Source: Pseudomonas botevensis (GTDB lineage Bacteria; Pseudomonadota; Gammaproteobacteria; Pseudomonadales; Pseudomonadaceae). Taken from it: a stretch of 64,000 nucleotides of DNA. The notes under the pieces were generated by a model. The model saw only the letters and a list, made by a program, of their open reading frames with translations, had not been told where the DNA came from and did no database searches. Shown piece after piece: positions 26,823-36,312 of this stretch (its first letter is position 1; every line of letters begins with the position of its first letter). The position numbers and the translations under genes are program-made. The DNA is taken from contig NZ_JAHTKI010000003.1 in NCBI RefSeq assembly GCF_019145475.1, forward strand, positions 267,018 through 331,017. Direction: 5' to 3'.

Positions 26823-28937
26823 CTATGGAGTCCGAGCCTGCTGCGGCAACACAACCGGCGATGACTCAGGCACTGGGTCTTCAACGTCCACACCTTGCCG
26901 CTTCGGCAACAGAACCTGCTGTGGATAAGTCTGCGCGAAATGCACCCACGGGCTGTTATCCACAAGCTTTTTCAAACGCTGGTTGAACGCCCGGCTCACC
27001 GCATATTGCCCGCCCGACACGGTACGGAACTGCGCCGTCAGCACCACACCGTTGAGGTCCATCCGGTCCACCCCGAACACATCCAGCGGCCCTTGCAGGT
27101 TGTACTTGAGAAACGGGTCTTCGCGGATCGAGTCCCCGGCCTGGCGGATCAGCTCGATGGCCTTCTCGACATCGGTGTCATAGGTGAACTGCACCGAGAA
27201 AAACGCGAACGCAAACTGCCGCGATTGATTGGTCACGGCCTTGATCTGGCCGAACGGCACCGAATGCACGAACCCCTTGCCGTCACGCAGGCGCAGGGTG
27301 CGAATGGTCAGGCCTTCGACCGTGCCGGCATGCCCGGAGTCGAGCACCACCCAGTCGCCGATCGACAGGGTGTCTTCGATGATGATGAACAGCCCGGTGA
27401 TCACGTCCTGCACCAGTTGCTGCGAACCGAAACCGATGGCCAGCCCCACGACCCCGGCACCCGCCAGCAGCGGCGCGACGTTGATCCCCAGATTGGCCAT
27501 GGTGGTGATCGCGCAGATCACCACCAGAATGATTTTGATCGCATTGCGCAGCAACGGCAGGATGGTTTTCACCCGCGTACTCGGCTGGCGCGATGCACGT
27601 TTGTTGAGCGGTGGTTTCAGCGCTTCCTGGATTGCTGTGTCGAGCACCACCCACAGCAGCCACGTCACCAGAAAGATCAGGCCGATGCTGCTCAAGGCAT
27701 TGCTGATCGCCCGGCCGACGGTACTGCTCTGGGCGAAGTCGATCAGCGACACGCCCCAGATCCGCCCGAGAATATCGATGAATGCAATTGCGATGACGAT
27801 CCGCAGCAAGGCATGCAGCAGACTGAGAAAGCGTTCCTTGTAGGCGCTGCTGCGCTGGATCGCCTCGGCCCGGCGCGACTTGAACAGGTGTTGCAGGACG
27901 GTGCTGAGAAACACCGTGCCGATCAGCAGCACCGTGGTGAACAACGCGCAGCGCAAGGCTTTCTGGTTGTCCTCGCCGATGCCGATCAGATTGACCGCCG
28001 ACACCAGCACCATCAGCACGATCGGCCAGTACCAGAGTCCGGAAAAAATCCGCAGCGACTCCTGCAACGACGGTTGTTTCAGACGCTGCGCCAGCGAGCG
28101 GTTGCGGATCAGATGCGCCACCGGCCGGCGCAGGCGGATCACCAGCAGACCGAAGATGATCGACGCCAGCAAGCCCGTGAACACAGCGATGCTGCTGGTG
28201 ATATTGCCGCCCAGTTGCCGGGCGATCTGCGGACTGGTCAGGGCATCGCTGAGGGCGGCCAGGAAGCCGATCAGGAACAGCGGTTTCGGGCAGTAGTCAC
28301 GAATGATCTGCACCGCCCGGCGCTTATGGCCGACGTTGAACATCACCACCACACACAACAGCATCGAGGTGGAAAAGATCCCGCTGCTGGTGGCGTAGGC
28401 AAAACACAGCGCCAGCGCGCGGCCGACCGAGACCGGCAGGAAATGGCTGACGTACAGGGTCAGCGGCAGGCAGATCAGTGCCGGCAAGGTGTAGGGCAGC
28501 AGGTAGCCGAGCAGATCCTGGCTGCGCTGGCGACTGCGCAACCAGCGGCCTTCGCGCAGACGCTTGCCGAGCAAACTGCCCAGCACGGTCAACAGGGCGA
28601 AGGTGCCGAGCCACACCCCCGACAGCATCAGGAAATCGCCGGCCACGCTCCACGCCGAGCGGTCCGACGGTTGATTGACCAGCCTGTCGACTTCATCCGC
28701 CGCCCGATCGGCACGCAGGCGCCAGGCATCGACCAGATGTTCATTGAGATCGAGTTTGTCCTGTACGTCGTCGATGCTGGAACTGATGGCGCCGAGTAGT
28801 CCGCCCTGTACCAGCGGCTCGGGTTCGGCGGGCTTTTGCGCAGTGGCCGGAACGCCCGGCAGCGTGGCGGCATCCAGTTCACTGGCGCCGAGAAACAGCA
28901 GTGCTCCCAGCAGAATGACGATCCTGAACTTGATCAA
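26823..28937 (-). CDS. MscS-family mechanosensitive channel, YbiO-like
   Basis: 704-residue inner-membrane channel. A signal peptide (FRIVILLGALLFLGA), a short periplasmic region with coiled-coil-like heptads, about ten transmembrane helices, then the MscS pore helix (VAPLLAGAGVVGLAIGFGSQQLVQDVITGLFIIIED) and the beta domain (IGDWVVLDSGHAGTVEGLTIRTLRLRDG) and a cytoplasmic C-terminus with a Pro/Gln-rich tail. Size and layout resemble E. coli YbiO. The only start giving the signal peptide is TTG at 28937 (GGGAG 9 nt upstream); upstream ATGs would add non-membrane sequence overlapping the promoter. Role: relief of hypo-osmotic pressure. Confidence 0.85.
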   Translation of the reverse strand: MIKFRIVILLGALLFLGASELDAATLPGVPATAQKPAEPEPLVQGGLLGAISSSIDDVQDKLDLNEHLVDAWRLRADRAADEVDRLVNQPSDRSAWSVAGDFLMLSGVWLGTFALLTVLGSLLGKRLREGRWLRSRQRSQDLLGYLLPYTLPALICLPLTLYVSHFLPVSVGRALALCFAYATSSGIFSTSMLLCVVVMFNVGHKRRAVQIIRDYCPKPLFLIGFLAALSDALTSPQIARQLGGNITSSIAVFTGLLASIIFGLLVIRLRRPVAHLIRNRSLAQRLKQPSLQESLRIFSGLWYWPIVLMVLVSAVNLIGIGEDNQKALRCALFTTVLLIGTVFLSTVLQHLFKSRRAEAIQRSSAYKERFLSLLHALLRIVIAIAFIDILGRIWGVSLIDFAQSSTVGRAISNALSSIGLIFLVTWLLWVVLDTAIQEALKPPLNKRASRQPSTRVKTILPLLRNAIKIILVVICAITTMANLGINVAPLLAGAGVVGLAIGFGSQQLVQDVITGLFIIIEDTLSIGDWVVLDSGHAGTVEGLTIRTLRLRDGKGFVHSVPFGQIKAVTNQSRQFAFAFFSVQFTYDTDVEKAIELIRQAGDSIREDPFLKYNLQGPLDVFGVDRMDLNGVVLTAQFRTVSGGQYAVSRAFNQRLKKLVDNSPWVHFAQTYPQQVLLPKRQGVDVEDPVPESSPVVLPQQARTP

Positions 28938-29118
28938 AACTCCGATCTCCCTTTGGGTGAACCTGTAAGGAACTGATCGGTGAATGGCGGACAAGTTCGG
29001 TTTTGAATGGAAATCAAAGCCCCTCAGCGACCACCCGTACCCCCACCGAAACTTTCCCGCCCCGCCCACAGTCATCCACAAACAGAGGCAGCGCGAGGAC
29101 ATTCCACGGGAGGGCGGC

Positions 29119-30045
29119 ATGGCGGCGATTCACATTGGTATTTCAGGCTGGCGCTACGCCCCGTGGCGGGGCGGTTTCTACCCCAAGGGGCTGACGCAGA
29201 AACGCGAATTGCAGTTCGCCTCACGGGCGGTCAACAGCATCGAAATCAACGGTTCGTTCTACGCCCTGCAACGGCCGGAACGCTACGCCCAGTGGTATGC
29301 CGAAACCCCGGACGACTTCATTTTCAGCGTCAAGGCTCCGCGGTTCATCACGCACATCCGTCGCCTGCGCGACATCGAGAAACCCCTGGCCAACTTTTTC
29401 GCCTCCGGGGTGCTGGAACTGAAAGAAAAACTCGGGCCGATCCTCTGGCAGTTTCCGCCGAGTTTCAAATTCGACGCCGAACTGTTCGAACACTTCCTCG
29501 CTCTGTTGCCCCACGACACCGAAGCGGCTGCCGCCCTCGCCCGCCAGCACGACTCGCATCTGCACGGCCACGCCAGCCTCAAGGCGTACGGAAAAAAACC
29601 GCTGCGCCACGCCGTTGAGATCCGCAACGACAGTTTTCTCGATACTGATTTCGTGCGCCTGCTCAAACGCTACAACACCGCCCTGGTGATCGCCGACACC
29701 GCCGGAAAGTGGCCGTACCGCGAAGACCTCACCAGCGACTTCGTCTACCTGCGCCTGCACGGTGCCGAAGAGCTCTACGCCAGCGGCTACTCGGAAACAG
29801 CACTCAAGAGCTGGGCCGAGCGCATCGACGCCTGGCACCACGGCCGGCAGCCCCGCGATGCACACTTGATCGCACCACGCCTGAAACCCCGGGCACGCCA
29901 ATCCCGCGAGGTGTTCTGCTACTTCGACAACGACATCAAAGTCCGCGCGCCTTTCGATGCCCGCAGCCTGCTGCATCGCTTCGACCTCGATAAAGACCTC
30001 GCCACCACCCCCGGCGAGCCGGCCAACGAAGGAGTGCTGTCATGA
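29119..30045 (+). CDS. DUF72 family protein (YecE-like)
   Basis: 308-residue TIM-barrel-like protein of the DUF72/YecE family, biochemical role unknown. Family marks: [86 protein letters not shown] and [18 protein letters not shown] 29119 follows GGGAGG; further-upstream in-frame starts lie in the promoter region. Its TGA overlaps the next ATG, tying it to the YbhP-ClsB-YbhN unit, an association not present in E. coli. Confidence 0.87.
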   Translation: MAAIHIGISGWRYAPWRGGFYPKGLTQKRELQFASRAVNSIEINGSFYALQRPERYAQWYAETPDDFIFSVKAPRFITHIRRLRDIEKPLANFFASGVLELKEKLGPILWQFPPSFKFDAELFEHFLALLPHDTEAAAALARQHDSHLHGHASLKAYGKKPLRHAVEIRNDSFLDTDFVRLLKRYNTALVIADTAGKWPYREDLTSDFVYLRLHGAEELYASGYSETALKSWAERIDAWHHGRQPRDAHLIAPRLKPRARQSREVFCYFDNDIKVRAPFDARSLLHRFDLDKDLATTPGEPANEGVLS

Positions 30046-30839
30046 GCATCCGCGAGCCCATCGGCGTCACCGACGAGCAAACCGAAGTCATCAGCACCAT
30101 CAACCGTTTCACCGTGCTGACGATCAACACCCACAAGGGTTTCACCGCGCTGAACCGGCGCTTCATCCTGCCGGAACTGCGCGAAGCGGTGCGCAGCGTG
30201 TCCGCCGACGTGGTGTTTCTCCAGGAAGTCCACGGCACCCACGAACACCATCCCAAGCGCTACCTCAATTGGCCGACGATGCCGCAATACGAATTCCTCG
30301 CCGACAGCCTCTGGCCGCAGTTCGCCTACGGGCGCAACGCGGTGTATCCGGATGGCGATCACGGCAATGCGCTGCTGTCGAAATTCCAGATCATCCGCCA
30401 CGACAATCTCGACGTATCGATCAGTGGACACGAAAACCGTGGCCTGCTGCATTGCGTGTTGCGACTGCCGGGCGATGACCGCGAGCTGCACGCGATCTGC
30501 GTGCATCTGGGCCTGCGCGAGAGCCACCGCAACGCGCAACTGAAACTGCTCGGCAAACGCTTGGCGGAGCTGCCGGATGACGCCCCGGTGATCGTGGCCG
30601 GTGACTTCAACGACTGGCGCCAGCGCGCCGATGCCTTGCTCAAACCTAGCGGTCTGCGCGAAGTGTTCGCGGCCCATCAGGGCAAACCGGCACGCAGTTT
30701 TCCGGCGCGCCTGCCGACCCTGCGGCTGGACCGCATCTACGTGCGCAACCTCAAGGCCCGTCAGCCGAAAGTCCTGGCGAACCGACCGTGGTCGCACCTT
30801 TCCGACCACGCGCCGTTATCGGTGGAGATCGAAATATGA
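30042..30839 (+). CDS. Endonuclease/exonuclease/phosphatase family protein, YbhP-like
   Basis: 265-residue DNase I/sphingomyelinase-fold phosphoesterase: [16 protein letters not shown] (metal Asn), VVFLQEVHG (metal Glu), [18 protein letters not shown] (His), [10 protein letters not shown] (Asp/Asn) and HLSDHAPL (catalytic His) are all present. In E. coli the homologous ybhP is encoded beside clsB and ybhN, as here, so a phospholipid head-group substrate is likelier than DNA. Overlaps both neighbours by 4 bp (ATGA). Confidence 0.85.
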   Translation: MSIREPIGVTDEQTEVISTINRFTVLTINTHKGFTALNRRFILPELREAVRSVSADVVFLQEVHGTHEHHPKRYLNWPTMPQYEFLADSLWPQFAYGRNAVYPDGDHGNALLSKFQIIRHDNLDVSISGHENRGLLHCVLRLPGDDRELHAICVHLGLRESHRNAQLKLLGKRLAELPDDAPVIVAGDFNDWRQRADALLKPSGLREVFAAHQGKPARSFPARLPTLRLDRIYVRNLKARQPKVLANRPWSHLSDHAPLSVEIEI

Positions 30840-32122
30840 GCAGCGCACCGCTGGAAAAATCCGCCGGGGAACCGCTGACCATTACCCCGCCGATCCGCGA
30901 GCCGGGACACGTCGATGTCCAATACGGCTGGCACGGCAGCAACCGGGTCGAGCTGCTGGAAAATGGCGAGGAATATTTCCCTCGGGTGTTCGAGGCGATG
31001 CGCGCGGCCAAGAGTGAAATCCTCCTGGAAACCTTCATCGTTTTCGAAGACAAGGTCGGCCGCGAATTGCAGCAGATCCTGATCGACGCCGCCCGGCGCG
31101 GCGTGCGCACCACCGTCAGCTTCGACGGCTTCGGTTGCGGCGAATTGAGCGCCGGTTACCTCACTGCCCTGAGCGACGCCGGGGTGCATCTGCAAATTTT
31201 CGATCCGGCGCCCAAACACCTGGGCATTCGCACCAACTGGTTCCGCCGCCTGCACCGCAAGATCGTGGTGGTCGACGGCCTCGTCGCGTTCATTGGGGGG
31301 ATCAATTTTTCCGGCGACCACCTGGCCGATTTCGGCCCCGAGGCCAAGCAGGATTACTCGGTGCAAGTCCAGGGTCCGGCGGTGACCGACATCCACCACT
31401 TCGCCCTGCTGCAAAGCGGCCGTCCCGGCCGGGCGCGGTTCTGGTGGCAGCGTCGGCGCCAGCGGCGGGAGCAGATGGCCGTCGACGATCACGACGGCCA
31501 GGTACGCCTGGTGTTTCGCGATAACGACCAGCACAACACCGACATCGAGGACGTGTATTTGCAGGTGCTGCGCAACGCCCGACGCCGGGTGGTGATCGCC
31601 AACGCCTACTTCTTTCCCGGCTACCGATTGCTGCGCGAAATGCGCAACGCGGCACGGCGTGGCGTCGATGTGCGGCTGATTCTGCAAGGCCAGCCGGACA
31701 TGCTGGTGGCCAAACTCGCGGCGCGCATGACCTACGACTATCTGCTCAAGGCCGGGGTGCGGATCTACGAATATTGCGACCGTCCATTGCACGGCAAAGT
31801 GGCGCTGGTGGATGACGAATGGAGCACGGTCGGCTCAAGCAATCTCGACCCGTTGAGCCTGGCGCTGAACCTGGAAGCCAACGTGCTGATCCGCGATCGC
31901 ACATTCAACCGCCAACTGTTCCAACGCCTGGAAGACCTCAGCCTCAATCATTGCAAGGCGATGGACCCGGCCAGCGCGCCACGGGGGCGGATCTGGCACA
32001 TGACGGTGGGCTTTCTGGTGTTCCACTTTCTGCGTCACTTTCCGGCCATGGCCGGTTGGCTGCCGGCGCATAAACCTCGGCTGAAACCGTTTTTCCGTGC
32101 TGCAGGGGGTGATCCTTCATGA
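30836..32122 (+). CDS. clsB: Cardiolipin synthase B
   Basis: 428-residue phospholipase-D superfamily enzyme transferring phosphatidyl groups to make cardiolipin (or phosphatidylglycerol from glycerol and PE). Two HKD motifs are seen: [23 protein letters not shown] in the N-half, and [10 protein letters not shown] followed by [10 protein letters not shown] in the C-half. No N-terminal transmembrane helices, as in E. coli ClsB. ATG 30836 overlaps the ybhP-like stop; the clsB stop overlaps the ybhN-like start. Confidence 0.92.
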   Translation: MSSAPLEKSAGEPLTITPPIREPGHVDVQYGWHGSNRVELLENGEEYFPRVFEAMRAAKSEILLETFIVFEDKVGRELQQILIDAARRGVRTTVSFDGFGCGELSAGYLTALSDAGVHLQIFDPAPKHLGIRTNWFRRLHRKIVVVDGLVAFIGGINFSGDHLADFGPEAKQDYSVQVQGPAVTDIHHFALLQSGRPGRARFWWQRRRQRREQMAVDDHDGQVRLVFRDNDQHNTDIEDVYLQVLRNARRRVVIANAYFFPGYRLLREMRNAARRGVDVRLILQGQPDMLVAKLAARMTYDYLLKAGVRIYEYCDRPLHGKVALVDDEWSTVGSSNLDPLSLALNLEANVLIRDRTFNRQLFQRLEDLSLNHCKAMDPASAPRGRIWHMTVGFLVFHFLRHFPAMAGWLPAHKPRLKPFFRAAGGDPS

Positions 32123-33105
32123 GCCGTTCCGAAGCCCGTGCCGCCGCCCATTCACCGGCGACCAGCCACTCGCGCTGGAGCCGCTGGAAGCGGCCGCTGA
32201 CCCTGTTGTTTTTCCTCGCGCTGATCGTGCTGCTGACGATGTTTGCCCGGCGCATCGAGTGGGCCGAAGTGTTGCAGACCCTCGCCGACTTCAAGGTGCG
32301 CACGCTGATCATCGCCTCCAGCCTGACCCTGGTGAGTTTTCTGGTGTACGCCAGTTTCGACCTGATCGGCCGCACCTACATCCGCCAGGATCTGACCTGG
32401 AAACAGATCCTGCCGGTGGGCGTCATCAGCTACGCGTTCAATCTCAACCTCAGTGCCTGGGTCGGCGGGATCGCCATGCGTTATCGCCTGTACTCGCGGC
32501 TCGGAGTGAGCAAAAGCAACATCGCCAAGATCCTCGGGCTGAGTCTGGCGACCAATTGGTTCGGCTACATGACCATCGCCGGGGCGGTGTTCGCCAGTGG
32601 TCTGGTGAGCATGCCGCCGGGGTGGAAAATCAACAGCACGGCGTTGCAGGGAATCGGCGTGCTGTTGCTGTTGCTCAGTGCCGGCTATCTCGCGGCGTGC
32701 CGGTTTTCCCGGCGTCGGGAATGGTCGATTCGCGGCGTGGAAATCAACCTGCCGTCGCTGCGCATGGCGGTGCTGCAATTGCTGCTCGGCGCACTGAACT
32801 GGTCATTGATGGCGGCGGTGATCTTCACCTTGCTGCCGAGCAAACTCGATTATCCGCTGGTGCTCGGCGTGCTGCTGATCAGCGCGATCGCCGGAGTCAT
32901 CACGCACATTCCGGCGGGCCTCGGGGTGCTGGAAGCGGTGTTCGTCGCGCTGCTGCAACACGAGGCGTCGCGGGGCAGCCTGGTGGCCGGGTTGCTGGCG
33001 TATCGGGCGATCTATTTTCTGCTGCCGCTGCTGATCACGGTGGTGATGTATCTGCTGGTGGAGGCCAAGGCCAAGGCGTTGCGCATCGAGAAGAAACCCG
33101 GCTGA
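32119..33105 (+). CDS. ybhN: YbhN-like membrane protein (lysylphosphatidylglycerol synthase TM region family)
   Basis: 328-residue inner-membrane protein with about eight hydrophobic helices (LTLLFFLALIVLLTMFA, LIIASSLTLVSFLVYA, QILPVGVISYAFNLN and others) and the family loop GGIAMRYRLYSRLGVSKS. It corresponds to the flippase-like domain of MprF without an aminoacyl-transferase domain. Position directly after clsB, as in E. coli, suggests a role in moving or using anionic lipids. It lacks any catalytic motif I can name. Confidence 0.87.
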   Translation: MSRSEARAAAHSPATSHSRWSRWKRPLTLLFFLALIVLLTMFARRIEWAEVLQTLADFKVRTLIIASSLTLVSFLVYASFDLIGRTYIRQDLTWKQILPVGVISYAFNLNLSAWVGGIAMRYRLYSRLGVSKSNIAKILGLSLATNWFGYMTIAGAVFASGLVSMPPGWKINSTALQGIGVLLLLLSAGYLAACRFSRRREWSIRGVEINLPSLRMAVLQLLLGALNWSLMAAVIFTLLPSKLDYPLVLGVLLISAIAGVITHIPAGLGVLEAVFVALLQHEASRGSLVAGLLAYRAIYFLLPLLITVVMYLLVEAKAKALRIEKKPG

Positions 33106-33159
33106 TCGCGGCGCCCTTCGCGAGCGCCCTCGCGAGCGAGCCAGCCCCCACGACTGCCG

Positions 33160-33918
33160 TCACTGGGCTTGAATGATGCTCAACCGCTCGCCCACCACCA
33201 TCTCGGTGATCCAGTCCACCAGAATCGATGTGTAGGCCTGCTGCGATACCGGTTCGCTCAGCGCATGGTCGGCGCCGTCGATGATACGGTGGGTCAGCGA
33301 GTGGGTCTGCTGGCACGCCGCGCGGTAACTCATGATCGTCGCGTGGGGCACGTAGTCATCGGTTTCCGACTCCACCAGCAACACGTCCCCGGTGAACTGT
33401 GAACAGGCGTGCAACGCGCGATTGCTGTCGGCGCGCACCAGAGTGCCGCGATAGTCGCGCAGGTCGGACTTGTCCAGATCACGCTTGGGCGTGTGCCATT
33501 GTTCGTCGCGATACAGCGCCGGCACCCGCAACGCCAGCCAGCGCACCGGACGCAGCGAGGTGAGGATCGATGCGAGGTAACCGCCATAACTGGTGCCGAC
33601 CACGGCGATGGCCGAAGTGTCGAGCGCCGGGTGCGCGAGCAGTCGATCATAGGCCGCCAACAGGTCACGCAGATTGTCCTCGCGGGTCACCCGGGTCAAC
33701 GGAATCCCGGTGCCGCCGGTGTGCCCGCGCAGGTCGAAGGTCAGGCACACGCAACCCAGACCGGCGATACCTTTTGCCCGCTCCAGATCACGCTCCTGAC
33801 TGCCACCCCAACCGTGTACGAACAGCACGCCGGGGACTTTCGATTTGGGACTGAGAAACGTCCCGCTCATCTGTTCGTCATCAATGTCGATTTGAACGCT
33901 TTCGCTTCTAGCCGTCAT
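33160..33918 (-). CDS. Alpha/beta hydrolase
   Basis: 252-residue serine hydrolase: oxyanion region LFVHGWGGSQ, nucleophile elbow GTSYGG (Ser in VVGTSYGGYLAS), acid in LVESETDDYVP, and His in IIDGADHALSEP. No signal peptide, so cytoplasmic. Substrate not evident; the family includes dienelactone-hydrolase-like and acyl esterases. Its first 11 bases overlap the end of the DUF3182 gene on the same strand, so the two are probably cotranslated. Confidence 0.82.
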   Translation of the reverse strand: MTARSESVQIDIDDEQMSGTFLSPKSKVPGVLFVHGWGGSQERDLERAKGIAGLGCVCLTFDLRGHTGGTGIPLTRVTREDNLRDLLAAYDRLLAHPALDTSAIAVVGTSYGGYLASILTSLRPVRWLALRVPALYRDEQWHTPKRDLDKSDLRDYRGTLVRADSNRALHACSQFTGDVLLVESETDDYVPHATIMSYRAACQQTHSLTHRIIDGADHALSEPVSQQAYTSILVDWITEMVVGERLSIIQAQ

Positions 33919-35017
33919 AGGATTTGACCGTTACGTATTTGAGGAGAAATTCGCTGTTCTCGGCCGGGCCGCGATACACCTCGATGGCATCGGCCGGCAG
34001 GGACTCGTCGATGTAGGTTTCCACCGACGACACACGGATCGCGCGCATCGCCGGGTCGTTGACGAAACTTTGCAGCGCCGCGACTTCCGCGCTGCTGGCG
34101 CCACCCATGCGCCACGATTGTTCGAGCACGCCGCTGCGCGGTTTGCCGTCGCTGTCCAGGCCTTGGGCGATGTCGTAGTTGCGGCGCGAGGCGAAGAAAT
34201 TCGGGTAGGCCTCATCGGCGGCGCTGTCGAACACCTGCGCCTGCTCGATCGCCAGGCGCACGTCGTCGGGCAGCTCCAGCGCCAGCAGCTCGGCATAGCC
34301 ACCCTGCACCACCAGCAGATTGGAGCCGCCATAGACCTCTTCGCCCTGCCCGTCCTGCGTCAGGTATTGATCGCCGCAGTAACTCAACACCCGATCGCCG
34401 ATGAACGACTGACCGACGCTGTGCGTGACCACCTCGCGCAAATCCTGCTCCAGCACCACGCCGTTGCCGAACAGTTTTTCAGCGTCCGGGCGGGCGAGGA
34501 TTTCGTCGAAGGCGTCGAGGCTGTCGATCACTTCCTGGCCACGACCGGCGCAGGCGTGAATCGGCTTGAGCCGGATCGGGCCGCTGTACAACAGATGCTC
34601 GGCAGCGGGCCGCGCGTCCTCCAGGGCAAATACGCTGAGGCCGTCGAGCACCACATTGCGTACCCGCTCGGAAAACAGCGGCGACCAGCCTTGCGGCGCG
34701 CGGGCCTGATAACTTCGCAGGCCGTGGCTGATGGCCTTGGTGCAGATGAAATCGTGCTCGACGTAACCGCCCCACAAGTCGTCCGGGCCGTTGATGCCCA
34801 GCGCTTTCGCGTGGGCCGCGCCGACAATGGTTTGAGTTGGCAGCAGATACAGCTCGCGACCGCGATGTTTTTCCGGCTCGTAACGGCCGCCGAAGTTGAG
34901 CCCGAGAATCTGCGCCAGCCAACGGGCCAGGGCTTTGTTGGTCTGCACTTCATGCTGCGGCGCGTCGGCACGCACCGAATGCGCTACCACCAGTTTCCTG
35001 CGGGATGTCGGGGTCAT
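33908..35017 (-). CDS. DUF3182 family protein
   Basis: 369-residue protein of the DUF3182 family, function unknown. The N-terminus (KLVVAHSVRADAPQHEVQTNKALARWLAQILG) is well conserved; the middle has an ATP-grasp-like flavour (IRLKPIHACAGRGQEVIDS, GVVLEQDLREV), but I cannot confirm an ATP site. Cytoplasmic, no signal. ATG 35017 has AGGGGG upstream. Precedes and overlaps the alpha/beta-hydrolase gene, so the two may act on one pathway. Confidence 0.75.
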   Translation of the reverse strand: MTPTSRRKLVVAHSVRADAPQHEVQTNKALARWLAQILGLNFGGRYEPEKHRGRELYLLPTQTIVGAAHAKALGINGPDDLWGGYVEHDFICTKAISHGLRSYQARAPQGWSPLFSERVRNVVLDGLSVFALEDARPAAEHLLYSGPIRLKPIHACAGRGQEVIDSLDAFDEILARPDAEKLFGNGVVLEQDLREVVTHSVGQSFIGDRVLSYCGDQYLTQDGQGEEVYGGSNLLVVQGGYAELLALELPDDVRLAIEQAQVFDSAADEAYPNFFASRRNYDIAQGLDSDGKPRSGVLEQSWRMGGASSAEVAALQSFVNDPAMRAIRVSSVETYIDESLPADAIEVYRGPAENSEFLLKYVTVKSYDG

Positions 35018-35143
35018 GCGTCCCCCTTCCAGCGGCTTGATGAATGTGGGAAGAGGGGTGCAGAGATCAGGCCAATCGGGAATCTGTGGAAAACGTCAGC
35101 GAATCAATCGCTTGGCAAAATCCTGATGGCATCGCGCCTGTTT

Positions 35144-35190
35144 CAATCTGCACGACCGGACGCAGGACTCCGGCAATTTGCACGATCCGG
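35144..35190. repeat. Direct repeat upstream of the DUF3182 gene
   Basis: CAATCTGCACGACCGG at 35144-35159 recurs as CAATTTGCACGATCCGG at 35174-35190, starts 30 bp apart (about three helix turns). It lies in the 208-bp gap upstream of DUF3182 and just downstream of a GlxA/AraC-type regulator gene; such regulators bind direct repeats, so an operator is plausible. Confidence 0.45.
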
Positions 35191-35225
35191 CTGATGTACA
35201 AAACGCTCACACCAGTGCAGTCCAT

Positions 35226-36212
35226 TCAGGACTTCGACGGAGTCACGCCAAACCGCCCGCGATAATCACTCGGCGCCAGCCCGGTGATTTTCTTGAACGT
35301 CGCGCGAAACGCCCCTGGATCCTGATAGCCCACCGTCCAGGCAATGTGGTCGATGGTGCCGTTGGTGAACTCCAGCAGCTCCCGCGCCTTGCCGACCCGC
35401 AGGTGTTGGCAATACTCGGTGGGTTTCAGGCCGGTCGCGGCACGGAAGCGGCGCAGGAACGTCCGTTCTTCCAGCCCTGCCCGCTCGGCCATGGCCGTCA
35501 GCGAAACATCGGTCGCACCGGTGCCTTGCAGCCAATGCTGAACCTTGAGAATCGCCCCGTCACCATGGTTGAGGATCGGCGCAAAATTGCTCCCGCACTC
35601 GCTGGCGCTGTCGCTGTGTTCCACCACCAGAAAGCGCGCGGTGCCGCTGGCGATGCTCGGCCCGAGCAAGCGGTCGACCAGACGCAATCCCAACTCCGAC
35701 CAGGCCATCAGCCCGGCGGTGGTGATCAGGTCGCCGTCATCGACTATCGGCGTATCGGCCTTGAGGTGGATCTTCGGATAACACTCGGCGAAGGCCTTGA
35801 CCGAGGTCCAGTGAGTGGTCGCGCTGCGGCCGTCGAGCAGACCGCTTTCGGCCAGCAGCCACGAGCCGACACAAACCCCGCCAAGGGTTGCGCCCCGAGC
35901 GTGTTGCTCGCGTAGCCAGGGCACCAGACCGGCCGGCATGTGCGCAGCGGAAAACCCGGCGATGGACGGCGGAATCAGTACCGCCAGCAAACCGGTTTCC
36001 GTAGCGGGATGACTGTCGTAGACCCGCACCGGCGGCTGATCGCCTTCGACCTGCCAGTGACTGATCCGCAGCAACGGCAACTGCGCCGCCTCGTGCTCGG
36101 AAGCGATCCGGTTGGCCACCCCGAACAGGTCGGTCAAGCCATGCACCGCCGCCATCTGCGCGCCGGGATAAATCAGCACGCCCAGTTCGGCAACGGCCCT
36201 TTCTGCGCCCAT
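35226..36212 (-). CDS. GlxA-type transcriptional regulator (DJ-1/PfpI-AraC fusion)
   Basis: 328-residue regulator. Residues 1-190 are a DJ-1/PfpI-like domain (LGVLIYPGAQMAAVHGLTDLF, a nucleophile-elbow-like GGVCVGSWLLAESGLLDG), probably a ligand sensor. The C-terminal ~100 residues are an AraC DNA-binding domain with two helix-turn-helices (SLTAMAERAGLEERTFLRRFRAATG; IDHIAWTVGYQDPGAFRATFKK). The start at 36212 was chosen because the upstream extension lies in the divergent promoter. Likely controls the divergent cysteine hydrolase and perhaps DUF3182. Confidence 0.86.
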   Translation of the reverse strand: MGAERAVAELGVLIYPGAQMAAVHGLTDLFGVANRIASEHEAAQLPLLRISHWQVEGDQPPVRVYDSHPATETGLLAVLIPPSIAGFSAAHMPAGLVPWLREQHARGATLGGVCVGSWLLAESGLLDGRSATTHWTSVKAFAECYPKIHLKADTPIVDDGDLITTAGLMAWSELGLRLVDRLLGPSIASGTARFLVVEHSDSASECGSNFAPILNHGDGAILKVQHWLQGTGATDVSLTAMAERAGLEERTFLRRFRAATGLKPTEYCQHLRVGKARELLEFTNGTIDHIAWTVGYQDPGAFRATFKKITGLAPSDYRGRFGVTPSKS

Positions 36213-36265
36213 TGTCAGTTTTCCCCTGTCTATTGTCGGTGCGGCCAATCCTCGAAACAGCGACC

Positions 36266-36283
36266 GGCGCCAATACTGGCGCC
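36266..36283. promoter_or_regulatory. Palindromic repeat in the divergent promoter
   Basis: Two GGCGCC hexamers at 36266-36271 and 36278-36283 with a 6-nt spacer lie midway between the regulator and hydrolase starts. Each hexamer is itself palindromic. Candidate operator for the adjacent GlxA-type regulator, by position only. Confidence 0.35.
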
Positions 36284-36312
36284 ACACCCATCCACACTTC
36301 GAGGACACACCC

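Noticed and set aside
26895..28799. Open frame of 634 codons antisense to the MscS-type channel gene
   Set aside because: Extremely rich in His/Gln/Arg/Asp with no conserved domain; a codon-bias shadow of the channel gene.
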